Source: Melampsora larici-populina 98AG31 (taxonomy: Eukaryota > Basidiomycota > Pucciniomycetes > Pucciniales > Melampsoraceae). From it: a DNA stretch of 64,000 nucleotides. Positions within the stretch are counted from its first letter, which is position 1. The number at the start of each line of letters is the position of its first letter. The translations under genes were made by a program, and so were the position numbers. The notes beneath the pieces are model-generated. The model did not search any database, was not told the DNA's origin, and worked only from the letters and a program-made list of their open reading frames with translations. The stretch is taken from contig NW_006768767.1 of NCBI RefSeq assembly GCF_000204055.1, forward strand, positions 1,280,168 to 1,344,167, read 5' to 3'. Below are positions 33,810 to 45,823 of the stretch, piece after piece.

Positions 33810-34803
33810 CTGAAGAGAAGAGAAAAATCAAGGATGAGGATTACGATCAGGTTGTAGAGATTAAAAGAGGGGGAAAGAAGGACACACCAAAAGTTCGGCT
33901 TGGTAACGATGACATGGTTTGGATTAGATCAATTGGGCTAAAGAAATTGATTCACGAAGTGAAAGTGTTGAGAGAAGTGACGGGTAATCGAACAAACAAA
34001 GGTTGAGGAACTTTTGCAAGAGTGGGAGAGAAACAAACACACCGGCCAGGGATTGGTGTCTCTTTATACTCTGACCATACAGCAGACGTGTGGCTTCCAA
34101 TCAAAGACACTGACCAACCAGCGAAGGGCAGCCCACAGGCACGCGTTTTTCGGTCTAAGTCCAATTGAGTTCCTGATGCGGACGATATTGGGCTGCCGTG
34201 ATTGGTTGGAGAAGGGGTTAGGGCCAAGTCTCGACCATGGCCCACCCTTGTTGTCCTGATGGGGACAACATTGTCTTGTTGATGCCGAGGTCCACTGAAC
34301 CGTGCGGCCTTGAATAGTGCAAAACACCATGGGAGCGCGTGTTAGGCCATCTTTGTCAAATAACAAACATTGCGCACGATTGGCCCCCCAAACGTGAGGT
34401 GTCTTCGATCGAAAGAACTCCTTCACCCCACATTGTACTTAACGCGCCAGTAAATCGCGGGAGACCCAGACCTGTTGTCCTGATTGGGCCAAATGGCACA
34501 GTTTCTGCCGAGGTCAACAGGACCGCGAGGCGTCCAATAGTGTGAAACACCTTTGGAGGGCAATTGAGCGCGATGTTTGTCAAATAACAAACATTGCGCT
34601 CAATTGCCATCCAAAAGCTGAGGTGTCTTCGAACGGGATCTCTCGCTTTCCCCCTCTGAAATTACGGCTCGGTCATTGAATTGCGTTATTGTCTGAATAC
34701 TTGTTGATTTCGGTGGGTGGCCTTTCTGCGATCACACATCAATCACTTAATTCTCTTTGAACCCCTTCTAATTTCCTTCCTAACCTCGTTTTCCTAGTTA
34801 GCA
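33810..34803. other. spacer with a degenerate tandem repeat and a long hairpin
   Basis: Two related ~150-bp segments, at about 34260-34410 and 34480-34640, share CCGAGGTC, a CAATAGTG-like motif, AAACACC, TTTGTCAAATAACAAACATT and TGAGGTGTCTTCGA. Missing 5' exons of the minus-strand gene may lie here but were not identified. Confidence 0.5.
34559..34608. repeat. long near-perfect hairpin
   Basis: GGCAATTGAGCGC-G-ATGTTTGT pairs with ACAAACAT-T-GCGCTCAATTGCC around a loop of about 6 nt. The equivalent segment at about 34352-34385 keeps only part of this pairing. Confidence 0.7.
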
Positions 34804-35274
34804 ATGCAATCCCCTGAAGTCCGCGCGGCTATAGCCGCAAGCCAAAGGGAGGACTATCATCGTGTCGACAATATGATTAGCAAATTTGAAGGGGTTGAAC
34901 ATATTATCGAAGATTTCCCCGAGTTAGCAGAAGATGGATCTAATTGGCAAATGTGGATATTCAACATCGACCGTGCCACTGAGGAAATCACCGGGGAAGA
35001 AGATTACCTGCTCTCGCCTCGGCCCACCATACGTACTGCAGTGGCGCTCTTTATTGATAGATGTGCTCTTGATGTCATTCGTCGCACCCTTCCAGAGGCA
35101 CTTGTTGATGAAGTCTGGGGGTGTCGCCGAGCTCACGGCGCAAGAGCATGCCTACGTCGCGTATTGGATCCATATCGTATGTTTCCCAAAAGGCAATCAT
35201 GTGTGGATTGGCAAACTGATATCATATTTTCATTGTAATGCAGGCACTGGCAAGTTGGATAGGCCACCTTTATA
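34804..35274 (+). CDS. small gag-like or hypothetical ORF, two exons
   Basis: ATG at 34804. The frame runs to about 35181, with a possible intron (GTATGT donor at 35182, acceptor before 35245) and a stop at 35272-35274. The start MQSPEVRAAIAASQRED and the region GSNWQMWIFNIDRATEEITG resemble the N-terminal part of retrotransposon Gag proteins of the copia type (a G-N-W-x-x-W pattern). Near 35118 the neighbouring frame reads VAELTAQEHAYVAYWIH, which fits such a Gag better, so a one-base frameshift is possible. No RT or integrase follows, so it is at best a fragment. Confidence 0.4.
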
Positions 35275-35457
35275 AAAGTTCAGTCAACTAGGCATCACCA
35301 AATGGCATTAAGATTCACAAACAGATATCATTTCATCCTTACATATGATTAAATGTAGTTGTTTGTATCAATCATCCTATATACAAGCGTTATTCCATCC
35401 TGCGCCACACCAACATTGTAAATAAGTAGGTTTTGCACTATAGAAAGATTGCATTGA

Positions 35458-38400
35458 TCAAATTTCAAGATTGCTTTCAGTGGAAAGAGGTCCGTCGTCG
35501 GTTTTCTGTTTCTTGTTACCCTTTGGGGCGTCGTTCCATACGCCCCGTCCTTTGGTTATAGTTTTGTTCCATTGAGGTGGGGTGACTGGAGCCAGATTGA
35601 GTTTGGAGATTTTCCTATGGAGTTCACCTGAGTAATGAGCTGCTGAATTGATTATATCAGAATTGGTTTTTGCATGAGTGATTCCGGAAACCAAGACGTC
35701 ACAGATTTTGTGCTCGAATTTTTTGGTGTTTGACATAGTAACCGTGCATAGTCCTTTGCGACAATTGTGTTGTACGTTGAGTATGGCAAACATATCCTAT
35801 AACCATTCACATCAACAAGACAATTGATTATTGTTTCGAGCAGCCTAAGTGAAGGAGGGTCAATCGACTGACCCGGACACTCCGTGTGTATTGATGTTCA
35901 GTCACCAACACCTCTCGCATGCCATAGAAAGGAACCAGGCGTCCTCTATTGCATTGTTTCAAGATAACAACGGCCTTGATAGGGGCCTTGCCTGTGGGAA
36001 TCCATAAAGATTGAACCTGGGCCACTGTTGATTGGTCCTTGAGCTGAAACACCATGGAACATCAGTTAGGATGGCTTTAGGAAAGCGCATGAGCGGTTCC
36101 TTACAACTACGAAATCCAGGGCTCGCAGGCTTTGACCGTCCGGCAGGGAAATGCTTTTGTAACAAACAAACTCATGCCCGGGGTCGGATTCAGGTAATAA
36201 ATGTGGTCGCTGGACTTCAGTCTTCATCCTGCCTATAGCAGAAGATCCAAGATCAGCGACGGTGTGGCTATGAACAGACAAAGATTAAACTTACGACCTT
36301 CCTTGAAAAGCAGAAGAGCCTTTGGGTTGTCATTTAGACCTATCGCCTTTTTCAACTTGGGGATAGTTGTGAGAAGAGCCCTCAGGCGAGGACCCCCAGT
36401 GACACGGGCCTGCAGCACCTTGTCAAAGAATGAGGACCCAGATATAAGTAAACGCACAATCACTTCAGTAATGAAGGTGTTTCCAATATCGCGGCTCGGA
36501 CTCAGGTGATTGGAGTGAACTGAAGCGTTGCGCAAGTTCCCGTTGAACGATTCCATCTTTTCCGTGGCGAAGAGAGAAGCTGGTCCAAATCGACGTATTG
36601 AATCTCGCAAGTGAATCAACATATGAAACTTCGGCTTATTAACCCATTGGGCAGTGTGACTGATCAGTTGATTGAGAAATGACCCTATGTGATCGTCCAA
36701 CTCCTGAAGGTATACCTTCATGTCCGTGATTTCCGTTTGGAAGATGTAGGACCCTAACAGGCACAAGGATAACCACAGGTGACGCTGTGGGGTGTCGAGA
36801 TAAGGAAAGATCACAAAAGGCACCGTCTGGAGGACAGTCCTAAAGTCCTTACCCACAAGACTCTGGTAGTATTGGATCAAATTGATTGCCTGAACAGGTG
36901 GTGTGTTCAAACCTCTCGGACTAAACGCTCGCCAACGCGCTGTGATGTTGTTGAACTTATCGGATCCTGGTTTCATTGGCGAAAGGTCCTTCATAAGATC
37001 TCGAAAAAGGTACTTCACGATTCCTAGAAGAACGACGTGCAGCACTTTGACCGGAGTATCCATGTGACCGTCGAATCCTGATGGTACAAAAAGAATGAAA
37101 TCCAATGTCAATATGAATAGACCCACACATTTTAGGCGAGTGCGTATATCACGATTGTACACCTTTTAGCCTTAACATGGGGTTGAAAAGCTTCAAACCC
37201 TTGTCTTCGTTTAACCGATTCACCAGGGTTTCCACTTCGATTGCAGGCATTACCGATAGAGCATGTTGAACCTTCTGTACGTAATATTCATTGAAAGAGT
37301 CTCGCAGTCCATAATTCCGGGCCATTTGTTCCACAAGGGTCTTGGTGTGGGGTTTCCAAGCTAGATCCCACAGTTCTTGAGTGCGCCCCAGTGTGACACT
37401 CCAATTTCGAGCAGGCAGAGAACACTGTGGGTACATCATCATGTCAGCCAACCTCTTTCTTTCCTTGCCAATCTCGACACACACACCTTTTCCCCTAATG
37501 AATTGAGCCCCAGAAAATCCCTTACAAAACGATCACCTTCTTTATCTACCTTGCGCGCCACCTTGAGCTCACACATCCGACACGGGGTCAATGTATTTGC
37601 AGGATTTGTGGTATTACAAATTTCGGCATGCATCGGTGAATCGCCGAGGTGGCAGAGCACCACCACCATGACCAATACCTCTTCGCCAAGGGTTTCATCG
37701 TAGGCTGTGAAGCCATTTTCGCCATGATCACTTGGGTAGATCACGGTGAGTCAGAATTCAATCTATCCAAGAAAGAAAGAGAGGACGGTGGTACTTACTT
37801 GACCTGGTCCACCACCTCGTCGAGTAATTCGAGAGCGGAAGCGCTATTTGACGTGGCCAAGAAGTGAATGTTATACTCTTGATTGGTCCATTCAGGGGCC
37901 AAACCCGACAGAGTAAAGTATATGCTCATGTGTTTGTTCCATTTTTTGGACACATTCCCTGACGTATCGTCGGAGTATAAAGTAATAGGAACATGCCGTA
38001 TTACTTTGCCGTTTGCTTTATCTCGCCAAGGGTTTTGCAGTGGTTGAGTCACCACTCCGACGTCCAGAAGTTCTACGGAAAACGGTGTCAGATAATAACA
38101 CTTGACTTGTGAGGAAATAAATGATGCTTTGAAACAATATTATACATACGATACATGTTTGCTCCGCAGAAGTCCCGTAGAAACTGACCGTTGTCCAGGT
38201 TGATATTATTGAAAGGCTTTGCGAAGTCTGCCACATCAAACATATAGAGAAGATCTGAATCGAAATTTGGTTCTTGTGGAATGACGATGTTGAGACGATT
38301 AGGATTACTAATATCTTCCTGAATTGTTGCGGGTAGACACCTGGCTTGAAGTTTGTTGTTACTTTGAAAGAAAAATACCGGCACAGCAAGCTGGCCAGTA

Positions 38401-39506
38401 TGGAGCTCGACAGGTTTGTATATATAGAAATGGTGCCTGTTGTGGACCACCATTTGTACTCAAAGTTCGGGCGAATAGCATTCCCGCCATTTTCGAGATT
38501 GAGACAGCCGATTGATCTTACCATCATGAGGGAGTTCCGGTACAAACGCCAAATGTGGGCTGACAAATGGATTTGCCAACTCCTATAAAATAAAGTCAGG
38601 CCGAGGGAACATATCTATTTAGACGAAATGAGAAATGACATACATTGGTAATTATTGACTTCACGGTCAGCCCAAACAGGGGTGTGCCACCAGGACTGGA
38701 TCGTTCTGACAAGGAAATGTCGAGCCTTGCCTTCAAGCGAACCTTAAGCTCCCTTAATGTACCCCATTCAGGGAGCTTGACATTGCAGATGCGTACAATT
38801 GACCGAATGTACAGGTACTGTGCCCGAGATAGGAGGTGACGAGGAGAGCCAATGATTAGCAACCCAGCGACCTGCTGAGCATTGAGGAAGAGCATGAGGC
38901 CAGGGTCGGAATTGGGCGGTTGCAAAGCTAAGTGAGTGAATGGAATCTATCACTCACTTCTTTGTTCTTGAACGGGTGCCATTCTATTGCCTCCTGAGCT
39001 CTGGCCCGTACAGATTGGGGATCTTGGGGTTCCTCTTCTGTTTCTGTTTCATCTTCGTCGTTCTCCAGATCAAGTTGCTCAAGGTTCTCCAGAGCTTGAC
39101 GGAGCATATCGAACCAAACATGTCCATCAGGATCATCCACGTTGTTTGGATGGTTGAGCGTTCCTACTCCGAGCAGTTCGTGGGGTTCGAGTGAGCGAAG
39201 CGCGCTAAGAGGCGAAGGAGGATTGAAGTGGTGATCGTCCATATTGGGATTGGGTTCAAAACTCGGCTCCATTAAATGGGGGTCAGGTGTGTTGGAATCG
39301 GTGCCATCTTGAGCTTCCAAACCAACAAGTGATTGTTCTTCCGCGGCTAAGCGTGATAAGAAGGCCTGAACTTTGGTTTGGTGGGTAGCCGACTTGAGGT
39401 GATGCTCGTAATTTGCCATTCCTTGAGTGTTGCAAGCTCGGCATCGAAACCGGGGGTTTGCTGGGTCTGAGGGGACCCTTTCGATGTCTGAAAGGTGGAA
39501 GACCAT
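35458..39506 (-). pseudogene. Plavaka-type (KDZ/CACTA-like) transposase, decayed
   Basis: Minus-strand exons run from MVFHLSDIERVPSD (39506) to a stop at 35458. In order: a C2H2/U1-like finger (FRCRACNTQG..HHLKSATH, near 39440); an acidic linker; KLPEWGTLRELKVRLK; FVSPHLAFVPELPHDG; VPITLYSDDTSGNVSKKWNK (~37990), with the first catalytic acidic residues; LCHLGDSPMHAEI with a C-R-M-C knuckle (~37640); DTPVKVLHVVLLGIVKYLF (~37050); KFHMLIHLRDSIRRFGP (~36620); and a C-terminal LNVQHNCRKGLC region (~35770). This pattern matches basidiomycete Plavaka transposases, which cut DNA with a DDE-type nuclease. A TGA at 38460-38462 (likely from CGA) and a frame change near 38930 show decay. Terminal repeats were not found. 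Confidence 0.72.
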
Positions 39507-39841
39507 ACGACGTGAGCAGCGGGAAATGATATGTGGAGAAAGGTGTGCCTTGTCTTACACGGTTCGGAGGGCATGTGATGGTGGTGCTTTCGCTGTATAA
39601 GCTGTCTCGCCGAAAACTCAACCAAGCGTACTATGAGTTTGCCGGTCTTCCGGCTATCTACGGCTGAGCTTTGGCGGGTCTGCCATAATCTCGGTCTCGA
39701 GGTCGCCCCAATGACCGCTGAGAAAGGCCCGCGGGATGTATGGTCTGCGGGTTGCGCCCCGGCGGCCGTGACGATCGTCGGCGGGCCAGAAAGCGACCCG
39801 GCGAGTCTCAGACCTTGGTCGACCACTTTTGGGCACAGGAC
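39507..39841. other. GC-rich upstream flank of the Plavaka-type gene
   Basis: About 330 bp, GC-rich, open in several frames but without a recognised product. It ends at the 8-bp target duplication CACAGGAC of the next element. Confidence 0.45.
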
Positions 39842-40281
39842 AGGACCCTGGAAAGCTCCTGGAGAACAAACCGTCCTGAGGGGGTTTTCGGATACCGGTG
39901 TTTTGTGAAGTCATGTCACATGGTACCAGAGATGTGACAGGTGCAAAAGATGCGCCTCAACGAGGGCTATCAGATGGTACACATTTCTGACCCTGAACAT
40001 GACTGGTGGCTTGGGAAATGTGTGATTTGTAACTTTTGCCCCCCCAGACCGACGAAAATCCATACCGGCTCGGGTCGGGTACTTACATACGGATATCTCG
40101 GTGATTACACGTGGTACAAAACTGAAAGTATATGTAATCGAGAGCCCTGATCAAGGCGCTTCTCCTACCACCGAGAAATCCATGTTAACCCACCTCTCCT
40201 CGGGGCAAATAGTGAAAGTGTGAGGGCCGGGGCCGGAATGGATCGAGGACGGTTTGTTCTCCAGGAGCTTTCCGGGGTCCT
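39842..40281. mobile_element. MITE-like inverted-repeat element 3, 440 bp
   Basis: The 36-bp terminal inverted repeats at 39842-39877 and 40246-40281 (starting AGGACCC, containing GGAAAGCTCCTGGAGAAC) differ at one position. The element is flanked by perfect 8-bp direct repeats CACAGGAC at 39834-39841 and 40282-40289. No coding capacity. The 8-bp duplication fits hAT-type mobilisation. The end sequence resembles element 51564-51914. Confidence 0.9.
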
Positions 40282-40378
40282 CACAGGACCCCCCCGTGGT
40301 GTAGAGAGGCCGCCATGAGAAGAAAAATTCCAACGACTCATCCAGCCATTTGAAGACGTGTGATAAATCGTGGAGACG

Positions 40379-42385
40379 ATGGTCGAGAAGCGAACGGTGA
40401 CAGTGAGTACATATGTATTTCACCCAGCAATCAGGAATTGTACTCAGTACCCAATATCTTGAGCTAAGCGATTTTTTTCGCTCCGTATGTCCAAACCTCG
40501 TAGACTCGTGGAAAATTTCTTCACGTTGACCATCTTCTAAGATCCACTACGCAGACCGATACTATGTTGGCTACGACTGAGCAAGACGAGCACCGCATAC
40601 ATGAACCACGTCGTGACCCAGCGGAGCACGTATATAGCACAGCTTGTCCTCATGAATTTCGGCTGGGCAGACGAGAAACTACATCATCGATAGGCCAATC
40701 ATCTTCAGTTCGACTGGAGGAACTAGTGGTCCATCTAAGTGATTCTGTTTACGAGATGTATGCCAATTGGACCATGACATGGCAGGTCAGCTAGAGCTAC
40801 CACGAGCTCACAAAGTTTTCCATTGACGGTGCGTTCTTCCGTGCGAATTGGTACCGTGACGCAACATGCGAGCACCCTCCAGTTTACCTACCAGCCGCGA
40901 TACAGCTCAATAGTACGGAGTGAGGCTACTATCACTCCATACAGCAACCCAGTCAAGTGGAAGACTATTAATGTGGACAGCGCGGTTCTGGAATTGATCA
41001 AGCACAGTTATATTTATAATCTTTATGATGAGGTAAGGATGCCGCTGTTCCCCGTGCAGATCCAGGCAGCATACTGAAACTTTGTCCCGACTTGTGATGA
41101 TAGGTCTCATTGGAATTCACCGTGACGTGGTCCCGTCAAGAGGAATCGTTGAATAGTACTGGTCGCGAGGTGGATAACCTGACGAGAGCAGTGATGCAGA
41201 TGCGCACCACAATACTTGATCCTTGCAAACGGCCCTCAATCGATATCACTCGATTGATCTTCCGTTCAAAAGGCAGCGGAGCGGTCAAAAATTTGTATGT
41301 TCCAAGTCATATACTGACACAGTTTGAATACTTTCAGAGATGTAAGTACAGAGCTTTTCTGTTCATGTCACGTGACCATCAGATTACCTAATCGCCTTAT
41401 TTTCAAAAGGCCACTCACCAGAATACTCTGAGACTCAAAATGTGGATGAATCACAGCATGAAATGAAGGAGACAGAGATTCCCAGTGAAGATTTTTATAT
41501 GGACGATTCCGACGAGGAATGGGATGGTGATTCAGACACTGCTGAACCAGAAAAGGTGCTTATAATTTCATCATGAAGTTCTCTCCGCAATGCTGCTATA
41601 TGATCTTGCCAGTGAACTGAAACCGATACGTGGCGGCAGAATGTCACATTCAAAGCAACCATTCATGTCAGGGGCACTGCGTCAGTGATGCTCTCTTCAC
41701 GTATATCCTTTTCTTTCAGAGCACTCATTAAAACATTGTAGACGACAAACATATCAAGCATTTATCGACTATGCAATTTGTGGGTCAGTGAGAATCATTT
41801 CCCACGTTAGCCATGAGTGCCAACACTGGCGTGTGTCGCGAATCTGATCGTCGTTTATACTCTTAGAGCTCTGTATTTCGCACCCTTGCGGTCTGCATAC
41901 CAGAAATACTGTGACACGCTTCCATTTGAAGAATTGCCCGAAAAGCAGGTAACTCCTTGGCCTGAGTGGGCCGAAGCTCACCACACCTCTCATACCATCG
42001 TACCAAGTTTCAGAACACTCACAAGTCCAAAGAGTATGTACCGCCTGGCCGATAGTAAGTGAATCTCAACATCTTATGGCTCTTTGAGTTGTGAACTGTA
42101 ATTGATCCCTGACGCACATTCTTTTGACGAAATAAAGTGTTGATCATTCCCGAACTCAAAGAGATATGCCACCAACAAATCACAGCCTGCCTGGAGAAGT
42201 GCTCTGTGATCTCTGAAATACAGAGTCCACTTTTTGAGCAGCACCAAGAGCTTCGTTTGTCGGCCTATAAAAAGATCAACGAAGACTGGCGATCATTCTC
42301 CAGCACTGCGCTTTCTCCTCTCATCAGATATCTGTCAGAGGAGGAGTCTGTTATCATTCTCAACTACCTACTTCGAGACTCCTAA
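40379..42385 (+). CDS. MATH/BTB-like protein copy E, intact, 9 exons, 435 aa
   Basis: Exons: 40379..40402, 40555..40785, 40883..41032, 41104..41341, 41410..41555, 41640..41680, 41742..41783, 41867..42054 and 42138..42385. They total 1308 nt, all introns are GT-AG and no stop occurs. The N-terminal ~165 residues look like a diverged MATH-type beta domain (CPHEFRL, VYEMYANWTMTWQ, FTVTWSRQ). From ~180 a BTB/POZ fold follows: DITRLIFRSKG, LYVPSHILTQFEYFQ, an acidic loop DDSDEEWDGDSD, ATIHVRGTA, YQAFIDYAICGALYFAPLRS, the family-specific PWPEWAEA, then SMYRLAD and LIIPELKEICHQQI leading into a BACK-like tail. It is probably a substrate adaptor; that function is inferred. Its start lies about 90 bp after the target duplication of element 3. 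Confidence 0.82.
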
Positions 42386-43009
42386 AAACGTCTTGATGAA
42401 TTCATTTATTTCAAAAAACTGCAATAAATTTTTATGAAACCCTGTGCTCTGAAGTCAACCCAGTTTCTTGATTCTGAGAGGTAACAGGCCTGAATGCCTC
42501 ATTATTTTGTTTAGTTTTATTTCCAACCAGAAACATCTCGGGAAGTGAGATGAGGTGAGATGGAGACCAAGGAGGCTGGAGCTGGGGCGCATGACCTGGC
42601 TGCTGTTGCATGTACGGGAAGCTTGTTGTTCTTCCACGGTGGGTATTTACGGTGGTTTGCGAGTTAACCTTTAGGGCGGCGTGATGGGATTTTCAACAAG
42701 CTTAACAAAGCCCCCTTGGGCCTTGAGCCCTCCGCGGGAGAATGTAATGAGTGTAATGAGTATGTATTTGGATTTTGAACGCATTCCCTCGATTTGTAAA
42801 AAGAGGGGGGGGGAAAGGGACCCAAATTGGTCTGATATTTTTCTCATTCGACACTCTTCTCTTTACCACTTGAATCCCTTGAGCGTTAAGACTGGCGTTT
42901 CAAGATTCTAATATCAGCTTAATAACTCACCAGGACTCGAGCTGCACATCCATTACTTGGGAAATCTTCTCATCGGATCGAAACCCTACACTCACTGCCG
43001 ATTTAGATC
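42386..43009. promoter_or_regulatory. spacer between BTB copies E and F
   Basis: It carries the 3' region of E and the promoter of F. The last ~120 bp (from about 42890) have a CpG-poor counterpart upstream of copy D, so this proximal promoter is conserved in the family. A G-run of about nine bases lies near 42805. No other feature seen. Confidence 0.5.
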
Positions 43010-45094
43010 ATGACAACTGCGATCGAGTCCCGTACGGTGGCAGTGAGTAGAGATTCGGATCTGAAATAAGCAGTTATACTCAGCAATCATCTTTTGAATT
43101 CTACTCTCATTGTTTGATCCGGTTATCTCAAACTTGTAGGCTCAGGGTTTTTTTGAAAATCTTGCCTCGCTCCTAACGCCCGATTATACACACGTCGGTG
43201 GGATCGTTGCCACGATGCGTTCGGGATGCGAGCACCACCTCTATGACCCACGTTATTCCCCAGCGCAGCAAATGTATTCTACGGATTGTCCTCATGAATT
43301 TCGGCTCCAAAGACGGAAAACTACAACAGCAGTCGAAGGATTACCGACAGGGCAATTATCTTCGTTGGAATTCCAAAAACTCATTTCGGATGAATTGGTC
43401 GTCCTTATAAGTAATTCGGTGTACAAGATGTATGCCGACTGGAATATGTCATGGAAAGTCAGCTCGTACTCTCATGTACAAGATCAACCATCTTTCTCAC
43501 TGACATCACATTCTTCCGTGCCACTCATTACTTCCACATGATGCGAGCACCGTCCAGTTTCGAATCGATTCCGGTGAACGGATGCAGAAACTCAAGGTGC
43601 CCATGATCACTCCAAGCAGCGACCCAGTCGAGTGGAAGACTATCACTGTAGGCAACGCATTGGGCCTAAAGCAATTACTTGAACACCCAGGTTGTGATGT
43701 AAATATGCATCCTACCCATGCGAAGCCCGGCTCAACACTGAAACTTTGCCACGACTTGTTATTACAGGGAAAAATCTACTTCGGAGTATGCTGGTTCCGT
43801 GCAGACCCACCATTCCTGTTAAATAATACTCAACGCGAGTTGATTGGTCTGAAGCGAGCAATGAAGCAAATGCGCTCCACAGTGTTTGAAGCCTTCAAAT
43901 GCCCCTCAATTGACATCACTCGTTTAGTATTCCGCTCCAATCGCAATGGAAATTTCAAAAAATTGTATGTCCCAAGTCATATTCTCACACAGTTTGAATA
44001 TTTTAGAATATGTGAGTGCAAAGTGTTTTCTTTTATTCTAGGTATGTGTATAGCCAGCTTATCTGTATGACTTATTGTGCTAACTAGCCCACTCGCCAGA
44101 ATATGCGGAGAGTCGATACACGGATGGAAACCTGCTTGAAGCAGATGAGGTGGGGAATCTTGGTGACGGGATGTACTGTGACGATTCCGATGAGGAATGG
44201 GACAGTGATTCGGACGACCATGAAACCGAAAAGGTATTGAGACTTATATCCGAAAGTTTTTTGAGCAATTTATGATAGATCATCTGTGAAGTGAAACTGA
44301 TTTCTGATAGCAGAATTATGCATTCAAAGCAACCATTCGTGTCACTGGGACCTCGTCAGTGATCTTCTCCTTATGCATGCGCCTTTCTGGTAGGTTACTC
44401 ATTTTAACATTACAGTCGACGAACATATCAAGCATTTATAGATTATGCGACCTGTGGGTGAGTGAAGTTCACTACCTACAACGCAAAATGCGATTATGAA
44501 CACTGCAATCGATCTGCTAACCTGATACTTCATCTCCAATCTAGAGCTCTTTACTTTGCACCACTGCGATCCGCATACCGAAGGTACTGCGAAACACCTT
44601 TCATTGAACTTTCAGAGAGTAGCCAATCCCCTGAAGAGCTTCGTGCTCCGTGGTCACAGTGGGCCAAAGCTCGTAGCACTCCTCACACCGTTGTGCCCGG
44701 AGTCAAGACTCTCTCGAGCCCAAAGAGTCTGTACCGCCTAGCCGATAGTAAGCAAATCTCAACCTTATACAGTCAGCGTTGACCTATGCACAAGAGCTCT
44801 ATAAACAATTTCTGATGTACATTCTTCTGTTGAACTCCAGTGTTGATCATTCCTGAACTTAAAGCTATATGCTACAAGCAGATTATCAATTCCCTAGACA
44901 TGAGATATGTAATCTCTGAGATCAACAACTCAGTTTTCCAGCAGCACGAGGAACTACGTGTTGAAGCATATAAATTCATGCGAACAAACTGGCGGACACT
45001 ATCTAGCTCTGAGCTTACCTCTCTACTCACACAATTATCACCAGAGGAGGCAGCTCTTCTTGTGCAACATACACTGATGGATAACTCTTCCTAA
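43010..45094 (+). CDS. MATH/BTB-like protein copy F, intact, 9 exons, 473 aa
   Basis: Exons: 43010..43042, 43140..43457, 43558..43698, 43768..44011, 44088..44233, 44314..44354, 44416..44457, 44545..44747 and 44841..45094. They total 1422 nt with consistent phases and no stop. Exons 3-7 and 9 have the same lengths as those of copy B (141, 244, 146, 41, 42, 254). It has the longest N-terminal domain of the set (AQGFFENLASLLTPDYTHVG, then CPHEFRLQRR), the BTB core with DITRLVFRSNRNG and LYVPSHILTQFEYF, an acidic SDDHETEK-type loop, ALYFAPLRSAYRRYCE, and the tail LIIPELKAICYKQIINSL. It is the best reference copy for judging decay in the others. Confidence 0.82.
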
Positions 45095-45823
45095 AATGGA
45101 ATTCATGAACTCATTTATTGTAAATCATTGAATCTGGGGAGTACCCTGAGATGCAGAAAATTCTAGGTCAGAAAAATCAATACATGCAGAGGTTATCTTG
45201 TTGATCACATGCTTCAGGTCTTCCATGATTGTATCATTGAACAGATCTTTTGAAACGGATATATGTTTGGAGCGTTTTTAAACACAGTGACCATCACTAT
45301 GAACTACTTGAATAGAGTGGGTGAGAAGGTAATCAATTCTGAAATAGATAATAAATGGAAACTTTTCACCTTTGTTTCTCCAGTGTTCCCTAAGGACAAC
45401 AAATATATGATGAATTCTTGTGTAGCTATCATCACAAATTAGACAAGGTATTATCAATTGGGGCCTGGTAATAGAGAGTTTCAGGTTGTGTGAGAATTGA
45501 GATTTCATAAATTAATTCATTGATCATTTAATGTCTAGATAATAAGATGCAAAAAGAGCAATTGAAAGTGAGCAAAAGTTGCATTCGATGGATCCCAAAA
45601 GACTCAATCTACAGCATGTCAAATGAGGCGGTAAATGCAAGATGCTGGCCAAAATTTGTAGATCTAGTGTTGTCAAGCAGGCACCTTCATTCAGGCATAG
45701 TATGTATTCCTCTTACTCCAAAGTTTAGCAACTATCCACATCACGGCTACCCTGTCAGTGATGATCCATCCAAGTATATGTTCATGTAGGATGATACTCA
45801 TGTTGATCTTATTCTGTTGTCAC
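45095..45823. other. spacer between BTB copies F and G, with one small ORF
   Basis: An 80-codon plus-strand ORF at 45547-45789 (MQKEQLKVSKSCIRWIPKDS) is protein-like in composition but matches nothing I know. The 5' exons expected for copy G were not found here. Confidence 0.4.

Noticed and set aside
35458..40377. CACTA-type terminal repeats for the Plavaka-type element
   Set aside because: I searched both flanks for inverted CACT ends or a matching short target repeat and found only the 440-bp element 3, which has its own 8-bp duplication, so element limits are not called.
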